Both the position numbers and the translations under genes were made by a program. A stretch of 64,000 nucleotides of DNA, taken from positions 310,001 through 374,000 of the forward strand of contig NZ_JAJHVV010000004.1 in the NCBI RefSeq assembly GCF_023145695.1. Direction: 5' to 3'. The notes beneath the pieces are model-generated. The model had not been told where the DNA came from. It worked only from the letters and a program-made list of their open reading frames with translations, and did no database searches. Shown in pieces: positions 39,850 to 49,974 of the stretch; within the stretch, counting starts at the first letter, position 1; every line of letters starts with the position of its first letter. Source of the DNA: Vibrio amylolyticus (GTDB lineage: Bacteria > Pseudomonadota > Gammaproteobacteria > Enterobacterales > Vibrionaceae).

Positions 39850-41253
39850 ATGAGTAAAGGATACGTTTGGGTTGTTGATGACGACAGCTCTATCCGATGG
39901 GTTATGGAAAAAACACTCTCATCGGCAAACATAAAATGTGAAACATTTGCCGATGCCGAAAGTGTCCTACTCGCTCTAGAGCGAGAAACACCAGATGTGC
40001 TGGTTTCGGATATTCGTATGCCCGGCATAGATGGTATACAGCTGTTAGAACAGATCCACAAACGGTCCCCAGAGCTGCCCGTTATTATCATGACTGCGCA
40101 CTCAGATCTTGATGCCGCAGTTAATGCTTATCAAAAAGGCGCCTTTGAGTACCTGCCAAAACCTTTTGATGTCGATGAAACACTGACACTGGTTGAGCGA
40201 GCGATTACTCATAATCAAGAGCAGCGTAAAGCACAAAGCAATGATGATGTCACACCCGATGAAACACCTGAAATCATTGGTGAGGCCCCAGCCATGCAGG
40301 AGGTTTTCCGCGCTATAGGTCGACTCTCTCGTTCTTCAATTTCAGTCTTAATTAATGGTGAATCAGGGACTGGTAAAGAGCTCGTCGCACACGCACTGCA
40401 TCGCCATAGCCCACGCGCAAAGAAACCCTTTATTGCCCTCAACATGGCCGCTATTCCAAAAGATCTGATTGAATCTGAGCTTTTTGGCCATGAAAAAGGC
40501 GCATTTACCGGAGCAAACAGCGTTAGACAAGGTCGCTTTGAACAGGCTAACGGTGGCACACTGTTTTTGGATGAGATTGGTGATATGCCACTCGATATTC
40601 AAACTCGCCTGCTAAGAGTACTTTCTGATGGCCAGTTTTATCGAGTCGGTGGACATTCCGCGATTCAAGTGGATGTTCGAATTGTCGCCGCGACTCACCA
40701 AAACCTTGAAAGCTTGGTCCATCAGGGTGACTTTCGTGAAGACTTGTTTCACCGCCTCAACGTGATTCGTATTCATATCCCTGCACTTCGAGAGCGAAAA
40801 CAGGACATCGAAAAGCTAACTCTACACTTTTTATCGTTAGCCGCAGAAGAGCTCAAAGTGGATATCAAAACACTGAACCCAGCCACCATCGATATTCTCA
40901 ATAACCTTGAATGGCCAGGTAATGTACGTCAGCTAGAAAACATCTGTCGCTGGCTCACTGTAATGGCCAGTGGTAACGAGATTCTACCCAATGACTTACC
41001 AACAGAGCTTCTTGACGAAAAGCCGGTAGCTGCTTTAAATGAAGGGGAAAACTGGCAGGCTTTATTAGCATACTGGGCTAAACAGGCGCTCTCTTCAGGA
41101 GAAACCGAACTGCTCACCTTCGCTCAACCTGAATTTGAACGTATCTTATTAGAAGCGGCACTCGACCATACCAATGGCCATAAACAAGATGCAGCTAAGG
41201 TATTGGGTTGGGGCAGAAATACACTGACGAGAAAATTAAAAGAGCTATACTGA
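39850..41253 (+). CDS. glnG: Nitrogen regulation response regulator NtrC
   Basis: A sigma-54 activator. The receiver domain has Asp54 (SDIRMPG). The AAA+ domain has Walker A GESGTGKE (170-177) and the sigma-54-contacting GAFTGA loop (217-222). The C-terminus carries a Fis-type helix-turn-helix (HKQDAAKVLGWGRNTLTRKL). 467 residues is normal. Likely direct targets in this window are the glnA and glnL sites. Confidence 0.98.
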   Translation: MSKGYVWVVDDDSSIRWVMEKTLSSANIKCETFADAESVLLALERETPDVLVSDIRMPGIDGIQLLEQIHKRSPELPVIIMTAHSDLDAAVNAYQKGAFEYLPKPFDVDETLTLVERAITHNQEQRKAQSNDDVTPDETPEIIGEAPAMQEVFRAIGRLSRSSISVLINGESGTGKELVAHALHRHSPRAKKPFIALNMAAIPKDLIESELFGHEKGAFTGANSVRQGRFEQANGGTLFLDEIGDMPLDIQTRLLRVLSDGQFYRVGGHSAIQVDVRIVAATHQNLESLVHQGDFREDLFHRLNVIRIHIPALRERKQDIEKLTLHFLSLAAEELKVDIKTLNPATIDILNNLEWPGNVRQLENICRWLTVMASGNEILPNDLPTELLDEKPVAALNEGENWQALLAYWAKQALSSGETELLTFAQPEFERILLEAALDHTNGHKQDAAKVLGWGRNTLTRKLKELY

Positions 41254-41393
41254 TTGAATACAAGGAAAGACAACGCATAAATGAGACAGAATGACGACAT
41301 ACCACTTATACGGCATATCATTCTGTACAATATTGAGGCATGCTCAAAAAATAACCCTCGAAATGCGCTGATACCTAATATTCATGGACGTTG

Positions 41394-43931
41394 ATGACTC
41401 AAATTACCCTTAGAACAGCGGTTGTAGTGCCTTTCATCTTGATATTTATGATCACGATGGGGAGCATTATTACTGTTCAAAAGTTTAGCTATGAAGAGAT
41501 GGTTGAGGTGGTCAGTGATAAGCACCTCACTTCACTCACCACAAACGTGGTTCAAAAGCTCAACTATTACTTAGAAGAGCCTTTTCAAGCAGCTCTCTCG
41601 ATCAGTCATAGTATTGGGCAAAATAATCTCTACCAAAAAGATAATCTTGAGGTCATAGAAAAGTACATCTTAAGTAGTTTTGAATCATTGTATCAGCCAA
41701 TGTCTCAATTGGGTGTGATCAGCTTTGGTAGTGAAGCGAAAGAGTACCTCGGGTTTAGGAAAGAGGCGAATAACGATTACAGCTTGATGCTGCAAGACAA
41801 TCGAACCGATGGCAAGCTTGTCATCTATCAAGGTAATGCCATCACCCCACAGGCCCGTGCGATCATCGATAATTATGACCCAACCGTTCGGCCTTGGTAT
41901 ACGCCTGTTGCCACTCATGGAAAAGCGACATGGTCTTCTATCTATACCGATGCTGATGAAAGACAAACCATCACCATTTCTGCACTCGCTCCCGTCATTC
42001 AAGATGAACAATTTGTTGGGGTCATCGCGAATGATATTAAAATCCACACCTTTAACGCCTTTCTAAAAGAGTTAAAGCAGAGAACCAAAGCCACCATTTA
42101 TATCTTCGATAATGAGCAACAGCTTGTGACACACTCTAGCGACAAAAGTGTGGTTTCATGGGGAACACCGATTACCGACAAAGGCGAAAGACTGCTTGCC
42201 ATAGAGAGTAACAACCCCATTATTTACGCGATGGCACAATTCATTCGCCCGTTGGCATTTCCCGTTCAATCACGTTTGTATAAATTCGACTTAGTCCTAG
42301 AAGGCGAGCGTTACTTTAGCCTAGTCACCCCCTACACTGACCATCATGGTCTTGAATGGTATATCGGCGTCTCGATTTCTGAACCCGACTTACTTGGTGC
42401 CTTGCCGAACAATCAACGCCTCAGCTGGAGTATCGGTATCTTTGTCAGTGCTATTGGTATCGCATTAGGCCTACTCGCTTTTAATCGAATAACTCAACCC
42501 ATAACCGAAACCGCACAATCGGCTCGAGCACTGGCGTATGGTGATTGGGAAACCAACATGCCGAAGCCTGGACGCATTTATGAGATAAGCGTGTTGGTTA
42601 ATGCCTTTAATGACATGACCAATAACCTCAAGGCTTCTTTTCAGACTTTACGTAATCAGCTGCTCTACGATTCGCTAACCAATCTATACAGCCGTGAAGG
42701 ACTTATCGACTGCTGTGACAAGCTTCCTGCACTTAACGGTAGCCTACTTCTTATTGGAATCAATCAATTTCGAAACATCAACGACAGCATCGGACACAAC
42801 CGAGCCGATTTGCTGCTCAAAGACATTACTCACCGCGTAAAACAACTCTTCAATAACGACGCTTACATAGCCCGAATAGGGGGTGATGAGTTTGCTGTCT
42901 ATCTCACTGAAGGCCACGATAATAATGAACTAAAACTACTGGCAAACCGAGTACACCAAGTATTTGCATCGCCGTTTGTTATGGAAAAAAATAGCTTAGT
43001 GATTAACGCCGCTATTGGTGTTGTGCCCAATAACAGCGAACTACTGTCCATGGAGAAATGGCTGCGTAATGGCAGTATTGCACTGAGTAATGCCAAGCAC
43101 GAGCTGTCTAATATCAGTTTCTACCTTCCTGAAATGGCAGACATATCTAAAAATAGAACCGCGATGATGGCGAAACTCCAAACCGCGATTGAAAACAACG
43201 AATTCGTAGCGTTTTATCAACCCATTATCGATCTCAACACCGGAGATGTAATCGGTGCAGAAGCGCTCGCTCGTTGGATATCACCACAAGAAGGGCTCAT
43301 CTCACCACTCGATTTTATTCCTATTGCCGAAGAATATGGATTTATTGCTGAAATCGGTGAACAAATATTGCGCCAAGCCTGCAGAGACACAATGTTAGGC
43401 ACTCAACAAGGAAAGTGGGGAGAGACTTTCCATATGCACGTTAATATCTCAGCGCATCAACTCTCCCATCAAGACTTCATCAATACCTTGACCGACATCA
43501 TTAGCGAGTCTGGTATTCAAACTCACAACCTCACTTTAGAGATCACCGAATCTCGAATCGTCAGCGGAGATAAGATAGTTTTGGATAACATGCAAGCCAT
43601 TCAAGACTTGGGATGCCATATTGCTATTGATGATTTCGGTACGGGTTATAGCTCATTGGCGTATTTGCATGAACTCCCATTTGATTGCATCAAAATTGAT
43701 AGAACCTTTGTTGAACAGATGAAAGCGAATAACCTTGATAGCTCTATCGTCTCCGCCATCATTAATATGACCAAAGGGATGAAGGTTGATATTGTCGCAG
43801 AAGGTATTGAAACAATAGAGCAAGTTCAAATGCTCAACTCACTTCACTGCCCTCAAGGACAAGGCTTTCTCTACAGCCGCCCTGTTCCCTTCGAAGAGTG
43901 GCCAACACATTTAGTTAACATAGAGCAGTAA
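41394..43931 (+). CDS. Membrane Cache-HAMP-GGDEF-EAL cyclic-di-GMP protein
   Basis: About 845 residues. A transmembrane helix near residues 10-30, a large periplasmic Cache-like sensor region (PTVRPWYTPVATHGKATWSS near 160-185), a second helix near 342-365, then HAMP, GGDEF and EAL domains. The GGDEF motif is intact (RIGGDEFAVYL near 496), but the usual first metal aspartate (D in LDLDxF) appears as Asn (GINQFRNINDSIGH), so cyclase activity is doubtful. EAL residues look complete (GAEALARW near 622, ITESRI, DDFGTGYSS, KIDRTFV), so a phosphodiesterase is likely. A TTG codon precedes the ATG at 41394 in frame. Confidence 0.92.
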   Translation: MTQITLRTAVVVPFILIFMITMGSIITVQKFSYEEMVEVVSDKHLTSLTTNVVQKLNYYLEEPFQAALSISHSIGQNNLYQKDNLEVIEKYILSSFESLYQPMSQLGVISFGSEAKEYLGFRKEANNDYSLMLQDNRTDGKLVIYQGNAITPQARAIIDNYDPTVRPWYTPVATHGKATWSSIYTDADERQTITISALAPVIQDEQFVGVIANDIKIHTFNAFLKELKQRTKATIYIFDNEQQLVTHSSDKSVVSWGTPITDKGERLLAIESNNPIIYAMAQFIRPLAFPVQSRLYKFDLVLEGERYFSLVTPYTDHHGLEWYIGVSISEPDLLGALPNNQRLSWSIGIFVSAIGIALGLLAFNRITQPITETAQSARALAYGDWETNMPKPGRIYEISVLVNAFNDMTNNLKASFQTLRNQLLYDSLTNLYSREGLIDCCDKLPALNGSLLLIGINQFRNINDSIGHNRADLLLKDITHRVKQLFNNDAYIARIGGDEFAVYLTEGHDNNELKLLANRVHQVFASPFVMEKNSLVINAAIGVVPNNSELLSMEKWLRNGSIALSNAKHELSNISFYLPEMADISKNRTAMMAKLQTAIENNEFVAFYQPIIDLNTGDVIGAEALARWISPQEGLISPLDFIPIAEEYGFIAEIGEQILRQACRDTMLGTQQGKWGETFHMHVNISAHQLSHQDFINTLTDIISESGIQTHNLTLEITESRIVSGDKIVLDNMQAIQDLGCHIAIDDFGTGYSSLAYLHELPFDCIKIDRTFVEQMKANNLDSSIVSAIINMTKGMKVDIVAEGIETIEQVQMLNSLHCPQGQGFLYSRPVPFEEWPTHLVNIEQ

Positions 43932-44045
43932 ACACACCATTTACTGCTTTTTGTCCACTTTCGCTACTGACAGTATCGTGAATGGTTTTTATACTTAGCA
44001 TCTGCCGGCCTAATATAGCCCTCTAATTTTAAATGGAATGATTAC

Positions 44046-45047
44046 ATGATTACTAAGAACATCCCTTTAACTGATCTTCATCGTCATCTTGACGGTAATA
44101 TTCGTACTCAAACCATATTAGAACTTGGTAAAAAGTTTGGAATCTCGCTTCCTGCCTACGATATTGAAGGATTAACTCCTCACGTACAGATTGTCGAGGC
44201 TGAGCCATCACTGGTCGCTTTCCTATCTAAGTTAGATTGGGGGGTTGCAGTACTGGGCGATCTTGATGCCTGTCGTCGTGTCGCTTACGAAAACGTGGAA
44301 GACGTCCTCAACGCACAAATTGATTATGCTGAACTGCGTTTTTCTCCTTACTACATGGCAATGAAACATAAACTCCCTGTTGCGGGCGTTGTTGAAGCCG
44401 TGGTGGATGGTGTGAATGCTGGCATGCGTGACTTTGGCGTAAAAACCAACCTTATCGGTATCATGAGCCGTACTTTCGGTACCGATGCTTGTCAGCAAGA
44501 ACTTGATGCAATCTTGACTCAAAAAGATCACATTGTTGCCGTCGACTTAGCTGGTGATGAACTGGGTCAACCGGGCGATCGTTTCGTTACTCACTTTAAA
44601 CAGGTTCGTAATGCAGGCCTGAACGTAACGGTTCACGCAGGAGAAGCCGCCGGTGCTGAAAGTATGTGGCAGGCCATTCAAGAGCTTGGGGCGACCCGTA
44701 TTGGCCATGGTGTGAAGGCGATTCACGATCCTAAACTGATGGATTACCTAGCCGAGCACCGCATTGGGATTGAGTCGTGCTTAACGTCTAATATCCAAAC
44801 CAGCACCGTTGACTCGTTAGCCAACCACCCAGTGAAGCAGTTTTTGGCTCATGGTGTACTCGCTTGTCTAAATACGGACGATCCAGCAGTTGAAGGTATC
44901 GAACTGCCATACGAATACGAAGTGGCCGCACCTCAAGCAGGTTTAAGCCAAGCTCAAATCAAACAGGCACAAATGAATGGTTTGGAACTGGCGTTTTTAT
45001 CAGAGCAAGAGAAGCAAGCGCTGAAAGACAAAGTCAGTCAACGTTAA
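44046..45047 (+). CDS. add: Adenosine deaminase
   Basis: Deaminates adenosine (and deoxyadenosine) to inosine in purine salvage. Zinc-binding and catalytic motifs are all visible: LHRHLDGN (11-18), [13 protein letters not shown] (near 195-207), RIGHGVKAI and the substrate-contacting NTDDPA. 333 residues is typical. The gene has its own terminator and is the last one before the flagellar cluster. Confidence 0.97.
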   Translation: MITKNIPLTDLHRHLDGNIRTQTILELGKKFGISLPAYDIEGLTPHVQIVEAEPSLVAFLSKLDWGVAVLGDLDACRRVAYENVEDVLNAQIDYAELRFSPYYMAMKHKLPVAGVVEAVVDGVNAGMRDFGVKTNLIGIMSRTFGTDACQQELDAILTQKDHIVAVDLAGDELGQPGDRFVTHFKQVRNAGLNVTVHAGEAAGAESMWQAIQELGATRIGHGVKAIHDPKLMDYLAEHRIGIESCLTSNIQTSTVDSLANHPVKQFLAHGVLACLNTDDPAVEGIELPYEYEVAAPQAGLSQAQIKQAQMNGLELAFLSEQEKQALKDKVSQR

Positions 45048-45102
45048 TCACTTAACTTATAGCTCAACCAGTCGCTCAACATATTAAGTTATCAAGATCA
45101 AA

Positions 45103-45128
45103 AAAGCCTCTATCACTAGAGGCTTTGT
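45103..45128. terminator. Terminator between add and lafU
   Basis: AAAGCCTCTA, loop TCAC, TAGAGGCTTT. Perfect 10-bp stem with an A-run before and T-rich sequence after, so it may serve both converging units. Confidence 0.85.
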
Positions 45129-45161
45129 TATATTCAAATGAATTCGGCATTTCACCAATCA

Positions 45162-46127
45162 CTACCACACAACGGGCTGATTGTCCTGCGCGGTTTGGTG
45201 AGCCTGATTTAATGCGCTACCGCTCTTTCGACCAAACAGTTCATTCAGCATTTCTTCACTGTCAGCCGTGAGCACTAATATCTCGATACGTCGGTTCACT
45301 GCACTATTTGGGTTCTCTTCATCGAGTAGCATTTTGTCTGACATCGCCGTCACTTGTGACACGCGATCAGCCGGCATACCGCCAAACTCAAGTACCTCTC
45401 TAGCACGTTGTGCACGTTGCCCAGACAAGTTCCAGTTGTTATTTCTAGAGCGACTATTAAATGCCGTGGCATCGGCGTGCCCAGAAATCATTATCGCGTT
45501 TTCTACTGTCGTGAATACTGGTGCAAGCGCTAATAACAGATCTTCAAAGTAGTCGGTTAAACTAGAACCTCCCAACTTGAACATCGGTCTTTTCTTATCA
45601 TCGTTCACTAAGATTCGTAGGCCTTGTGGCACAACCTCAATCTGAACGTGATCACCAATCGACAAATGGTCACTGTAGGCGTTCATAAACTCACCCAATA
45701 CCACCATCTGCTCTTGGCTATCATAACGACCTGCAACTAATGAAAGGCGCTCCGTTCCAATACCACCAAAGTTACTGCCATCGCCATCCTTGACGTTAAT
45801 GGTTAAGCTGTTCCCCAAGTGACGAGGGTTACTCGGATTTACACTAAGTAAATCAGGTAATGCACTACCACCAAAATCAATAGCAAATAAGCTATTATCA
45901 ACAAACTGCTCCTCTATTGGAATCATCTGGGGCTGGCCCGCTAATTTTCCAACAATCCGTTCTTTTTCATCCGATGTGGTCACTTGTAATATCCACATCA
46001 CCATAAAAAAGGCCATCATGGCTAAGGTAAAATCAGCAAACGCGACTTTCCATGACCCTTTCGATACCTCCTCGCTGTGCCGACGACGTGCACGACGAAT
46101 AATAATCTGCTCTGATTGACTACGCAT
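45162..46127 (-). CDS. lafU: Lateral flagellar stator protein LafU (MotB type)
   Basis: 321 residues: an N-terminal basic cytoplasmic end, one transmembrane helix carrying the ion-binding Asp32 (AFADFTLAMMAFFMVMWI), and a C-terminal OmpA-like peptidoglycan-binding domain (ISGHADATAFNSRSRNNNWNLS). It pairs with LafT. It resembles the proton-type MotB more than the sodium-type PomB, though the ion is inferred. Last gene of the unit, overlapping lafT by one base. Confidence 0.92.
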   Translation of the reverse strand: MRSQSEQIIIRRARRRHSEEVSKGSWKVAFADFTLAMMAFFMVMWILQVTTSDEKERIVGKLAGQPQMIPIEEQFVDNSLFAIDFGGSALPDLLSVNPSNPRHLGNSLTINVKDGDGSNFGGIGTERLSLVAGRYDSQEQMVVLGEFMNAYSDHLSIGDHVQIEVVPQGLRILVNDDKKRPMFKLGGSSLTDYFEDLLLALAPVFTTVENAIMISGHADATAFNSRSRNNNWNLSGQRAQRAREVLEFGGMPADRVSQVTAMSDKMLLDEENPNSAVNRRIEILVLTADSEEMLNELFGRKSGSALNQAHQTAQDNQPVVW

Positions 46128-46984
46128 TATTGAAATACTCGCTGCGTCACCCAGTTCTCCATCTCAGAGAAAGTCGGCTTAACATCCAATAAAATCAACT
46201 TACGACCCGCATCCACAGACACTAAAGAGCCCTTTCCTGACGTATGCGAAACCAAAATAGCGCGAACACACTCAAACGCGGATATTTCTCGCCTAACACG
46301 CTTTTCCATCGCAGCACTGATTGGGTCAAAGACACAGTAACAAAAGAAAATACCAAGGAACGTACCGACTAGCGCCGCAGCAACGCTGATACCAATTTCA
46401 GCCATGTCGGCATTAATATTGGTCATGGTGATCACGATACCCATCACGGCGGCTAAAATACCAAAGCCAGGCATCGCTTCCGCTAAACGGTGCATGCTCT
46501 TTGATGGTGTTAACATGTCATCTTCAATTGATGCTATCTCTTGCTCAAGCATGTGTTCAAGCTCATGGCCGTTGATTTTACCCATCGCCAATAGACGGAA
46601 GTTATCGCAAATAAACGTCACCAGTTTTGGGTGCTCCATGATCTCAGGGTACGCAAGAAACATGCTGCTTTGATACGGCTCTTCAATGTGCTCATCAAGT
46701 GCTCTCATACCACCAACACGTATCTGCTCAAGCAGGTGATGCATCATCGAAAGAAGTTCACGATACAGCTTACGCTCATCTTTTTTTATCATGATCGCTT
46801 TAGATTGAGTCCACATATCAACAATGACATGCTGAGGGTTACCTAAAATTACCGCACCGGCACCAGCACCTAAAATAATGATTAGCTCAGCCGGTTGCCA
46901 CATCGTCCCCAAATAGCCTCCAGCCATTAAGAATCCGCCAAACACACCAAATATGATGACGATTACACCGATAAGTTTTTGCAT
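46127..46984 (-). CDS. lafT: Lateral flagellar stator protein LafT (MotA type)
   Basis: 285 residues with four transmembrane helices (about 3-25, 31-50, 170-190 and 203-225) and a cytoplasmic loop between the second and third, as in MotA. The C-terminal CVRAILVSHTSGKGSLVSVDAGR region and PGFGILAAVMGIVITM fit MotA. With lafU it forms the ion-driven torque generator. AAAGGA ribosome site. Confidence 0.93.
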   Translation of the reverse strand: MQKLIGVIVIIFGVFGGFLMAGGYLGTMWQPAELIIILGAGAGAVILGNPQHVIVDMWTQSKAIMIKKDERKLYRELLSMMHHLLEQIRVGGMRALDEHIEEPYQSSMFLAYPEIMEHPKLVTFICDNFRLLAMGKINGHELEHMLEQEIASIEDDMLTPSKSMHRLAEAMPGFGILAAVMGIVITMTNINADMAEIGISVAAALVGTFLGIFFCYCVFDPISAAMEKRVRREISAFECVRAILVSHTSGKGSLVSVDAGRKLILLDVKPTFSEMENWVTQRVFQ

Positions 46985-46994
46985 GATTGTTCCT

Positions 46995-47726
46995 TTATAA
47001 TTGACTCTTAATCATCGTCTGAAGATGAGTTAATGCTTGTTTATGCAGCTGACAAATACGCGCTTCAGTAAGACCAACCACCATGGCAATCTCTTTTAAA
47101 CTCAGCTCTTTCAAGTAATACAAACTTAAAATCAACTGCTCACGATCTGGCAATCGCCCCAATGCGTATTTCAATAAGTCTTGGTCAATTAAATGTTGAA
47201 CCGCGCTGTCACTCGGTTCTAAATGAAATTGTTCACTGCCCTGCTCAAAAAGCTGTTCTAAGCTTTGAAGCTCTTCTGCTTGGCTCACGTAAAGTAAGCG
47301 ATGATACTCATTCGACGTCAAACCTAGCTCTTGCAAAATCTCTTGCTCTGATGGCTGGCGTGACAGTTTTTTTGTTAGAAGCTTCACTTTGTTGGTCAAG
47401 TCATGAGCCTGTTGGCGCAGCTGCCTTGGTCGCCAGTCACGACGTCTTAGCTCATCTAATATCGCCCCACGAATGCGTCTTGAAGCAAAATAGGGGAAGT
47501 TTTCATCCATTTCACCATAACGTCTAGCGGCCTCCAGAAGACCAAGCAACCCAAGCTGCTCCATATCATCAAGGCCAACAGTAGCCGATGCATGAGGACG
47601 CAATTGATTCACGATACGCTTTACCAATTTCAGGTGCTGACGAAGTATCGCTCCTTCATCAATGGCCGAAGGTGTCGGCTGAACTTCCAAATAGTCATGT
47701 TGCGAACAATCTTGGGCTTCTAGCAT
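46995..47726 (-). CDS. lafS: Lateral flagellar sigma-28 factor (FliA/LafS)
   Basis: 243 residues with sigma region 2 (VGLDDMEQLGLLGLLEAARRYGE, here split by region 2.2/2.3), region 3 and region 4 (LSLYYLKELSLKEIAMVVGL followed by EARICQLHKQALTHL). It lacks region 1.1, as usual for FliA. It should direct late lateral genes such as the flagellin. Lying within the fliD unit, it would be made with the middle genes. Confidence 0.93.
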   Translation of the reverse strand: MLEAQDCSQHDYLEVQPTPSAIDEGAILRQHLKLVKRIVNQLRPHASATVGLDDMEQLGLLGLLEAARRYGEMDENFPYFASRRIRGAILDELRRRDWRPRQLRQQAHDLTNKVKLLTKKLSRQPSEQEILQELGLTSNEYHRLLYVSQAEELQSLEQLFEQGSEQFHLEPSDSAVQHLIDQDLLKYALGRLPDREQLILSLYYLKELSLKEIAMVVGLTEARICQLHKQALTHLQTMIKSQL

Positions 47727-47741
47727 GATTTCACCTGTCTG

Positions 47742-48209
47742 TTATTGAAGAACCAACTTGGTAAACAACACGTCATCGATGTTGTACATAAATCCATTTT
47801 CCAGCAGGGTTTTCGCTAGATTCATCTGAACTTGCTTTTGCATGTAGTCAATATCATTAATGTCACGCATCTCTTCATAGCTGTACTGGCTAAACATCTT
47901 TAGCAGTACATTATTCACAACTGGGCGATAGCGGATCAGCTCTTCGTGAGCCGTCAAACTAGACGTTTTTAAATCTAACTCGAGAAGTAAATAGTGTGGG
48001 CGCTCTTCGCCATTTAACGAGATAACGAACTTATCAAGTGACATAAAATGGGTTTGAGCATCTTTAGCGTTCGAGCCAAAAATAGTCGACACATCTTTGA
48101 CTTGCTTATCGGTAAAATGAAGCGTACCGAATACCGTTCCTCCGATCAGCGCTGAAGTAGCAATACCTGCCAAGACTAACTTGACCAGTGGGTGACTGAA
48201 ATTAAACAT
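47742..48209 (-). CDS. fliL: Lateral flagellar basal-body protein FliL
   Basis: 155 residues: an N-terminal membrane helix (LVKLVLAGIATSALIGGTVF) and a periplasmic FliL domain (PHYLLLELDLKTSSLTAHEEL; ending DVLFTKLVLQ). FliL surrounds the stator and supports torque. An AAGGAA ribosome site precedes it, and it sits 9 bases after fliK. Confidence 0.9.
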   Translation of the reverse strand: MFNFSHPLVKLVLAGIATSALIGGTVFGTLHFTDKQVKDVSTIFGSNAKDAQTHFMSLDKFVISLNGEERPHYLLLELDLKTSSLTAHEELIRYRPVVNNVLLKMFSQYSYEEMRDINDIDYMQKQVQMNLAKTLLENGFMYNIDDVLFTKLVLQ

Positions 48210-48218
48210 AAATATTCC

Positions 48219-49277
48219 TTAAACTAAACGTGTGATGCGGTGGTCTTCCAGACCAGATGATTGAAACGTTGAATCCCGCCAATCCGATTCCGCCACCATA
48301 ATCTTTTCAAGAGATTCAGCTTGAGTGTCTTGATATTGAGCATCGCCATGCTCACCCACATCAACGCTGACTTGGCTTCCCATCAACTCTTTCGATTCCA
48401 GTTCCAAACGCAGCCGTTCCGCACTTTGCTGGATCGCCTCACGAAGAGCGGGATCATTGGCCAACACTTGAATTTGAACTTTACTGCCATCCACTCTCAC
48501 GCTTAGCTCTAACGCTCCGAGGTGAGGTGGGTCTAAGCGAATGCGAGCTTGCGAGACATCTTGGCTCATCTGCATCTGAACGCGGTCTTTCAACACGGCC
48601 GTCATCTGCTGACCCCAAAGCTGCTTATTCGCATCAACCTTAACTGGCGACCATTCAACGAGCTGACTATTCGCGTGAGTATTTGCAGCGGCTTCTGTAG
48701 GAGCTGCCGTGGTGATTCCTGCTTGTAAATTTTGCATCGTCATAAACGATTGAGGAGATTGCGACCCGCGCTGTAACTGGGCTAGAAGCTCTGGGTTGTG
48801 CATTTCAGGTCGAACCGGCACCATTGCATTAGAAATAATGCGCTCCATCGCTTGAGAAAAACTCAATGTTTCTTGTGGTTGCTGTGAATGAGCGAGTGCT
48901 TGAGGTCGATGGTGTTGTCCTAATTGAACATCCACGCTTTGAAGACCATCAGATCGACGCATCATAGAAAGCAGCTGCTCACGAACCTCACCACCAAAGT
49001 GATTAGCAAGATCGACGACTCGAAATTGCCCATCAGGTGGAAGCTGAGAGATCAGCGACTGCTCACTATTGAACTGCCAATCTTCCATCTCAGCGAGCTC
49101 TTTAAGCTGGTCATAGAGGTCAAACCAATATTGGCCTTGTTCACCACCGCCAGGTGTCGCAACCTCTCCAAGCCCCAGAAGCTCTGAAAAATCCAAACCA
49201 AGCTCAGCATTGCTTGAACGCATAGGTGTAACATTATGCGCTTGAGTAGGAGGTAGAGTCGCAGAAATAGTCGTCAT
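48219..49277 (-). CDS. fliK: Lateral flagellar hook-length control protein FliK
   Basis: 352 residues. A low-complexity Gln/Ser-rich N-terminal part acts as the molecular ruler in the family. The C-terminal Flg_hook domain (about 215-310) contains the conserved ARIRLDPPHLGALELSVRVD. It is secreted and switches export specificity when the hook is complete. It overlaps fliT by four bases (ATGA). Confidence 0.9.
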   Translation of the reverse strand: MTTISATLPPTQAHNVTPMRSSNAELGLDFSELLGLGEVATPGGGEQGQYWFDLYDQLKELAEMEDWQFNSEQSLISQLPPDGQFRVVDLANHFGGEVREQLLSMMRRSDGLQSVDVQLGQHHRPQALAHSQQPQETLSFSQAMERIISNAMVPVRPEMHNPELLAQLQRGSQSPQSFMTMQNLQAGITTAAPTEAAANTHANSQLVEWSPVKVDANKQLWGQQMTAVLKDRVQMQMSQDVSQARIRLDPPHLGALELSVRVDGSKVQIQVLANDPALREAIQQSAERLRLELESKELMGSQVSVDVGEHGDAQYQDTQAESLEKIMVAESDWRDSTFQSSGLEDHRITRLV

Positions 49278-49579
49278 GCACTCGCCCTCTCTACTTGTGA
49301 GTATTCTGAGGCGCCTTCTCGCTGATTATGTAGGCTCGCCAATACACGCCCAATGCGCTGCTTCTCTTCATCACACAGCGCTATCGCTTGACTGTGAGAC
49401 TCTTTGAGTGCGATCAAATCGTGTTTTAATCGCTGAGCGGCTCTCGGCTGTTCATTAATGACCGTTAAGATCTGACGTATTTTCAAATCCAGTGACCGCA
49501 GCTCTTTCCACTCTTTGTTTTTGCAAATGGACTGAAGCTTCTGATTGACCGAACGTAGCAGAGCGCTATTAATTTCCAT
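49274..49579 (-). CDS. fliT: Small FliT-like flagellar chaperone (LafD)
   Basis: 101 residues, all alpha-helical by composition, with little sequence signature. Its position between fliS and fliK, its size and its helical nature match FliT/LafD, the chaperone for the filament cap FliD. I chose the ATG at 49579, because TTGGAGCG (in which an upstream TTG lies) is its ribosome site. The start lies inside the fliS end by 11 bases. Assignment rests mainly on context. Confidence 0.72.
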   Translation of the reverse strand: MEINSALLRSVNQKLQSICKNKEWKELRSLDLKIRQILTVINEQPRAAQRLKHDLIALKESHSQAIALCDEEKQRIGRVLASLHNQREGASEYSQVERASA

Positions 49580-49964
49580 GTACCGCTCCAAAGTTCTGCC
49601 AACCTTCCTGAATGTTCGTCATTACGGTGCGCACCTCATGAAGCTTTTCAATCTCATTTTTAGTACTGGCCTCAAACAGACGCAGGCTGCAAAAGTCATA
49701 TAAGTTGTTCATCTGCTCTGCCATCTCGCCGCCTCGCTTCATGTCGAGTGCACTGTTTAGTCCGCCGATGATGTCGAGACAGCGTGCGATAGCTTCGCCT
49801 TTTTCTTTTAAGCGGTTCGCTTCCATGTGCGCTTCCGCTCGAGTTAACGTATCGAGAAAGCCACCAATCAGCATAAGAACTAACTGGTATGGACTCGACG
49901 CCGCCGCTTGTGCTTCTACGTCAACTTGTTGATAGGCATCAAAGCCCGACTCATCATTAAACAT
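49569..49964 (-). CDS. fliS: Flagellin export chaperone FliS (LafC)
   Basis: 131 residues with FliS signatures: YQQVDVEAQAAASSPYQLVLML near the start and the helical KGEAIARCLDIIGGLNSALDM. It binds the C-terminus of flagellin to prevent polymerisation in the cytoplasm. GGAGT ribosome site. It follows fliD by 10 bases, the classical fliD-fliS-fliT order. Confidence 0.93.
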   Translation of the reverse strand: MFNDESGFDAYQQVDVEAQAAASSPYQLVLMLIGGFLDTLTRAEAHMEANRLKEKGEAIARCLDIIGGLNSALDMKRGGEMAEQMNNLYDFCSLRLFEASTKNEIEKLHEVRTVMTNIQEGWQNFGAVHGN

Positions 49965-49974
49965 CTGTTACTCC

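Noticed and set aside
45048..45161. Mobile-element boundary at the left edge of the flagellar cluster
   Set aside because: Only a terminator hairpin is found; no integrase, tRNA or direct repeats are seen.
47162..47527. Open frame of 121 codons antisense to the lateral sigma-28 gene
   Set aside because: No ribosome site, no motif, and fully covered by a well-identified gene.
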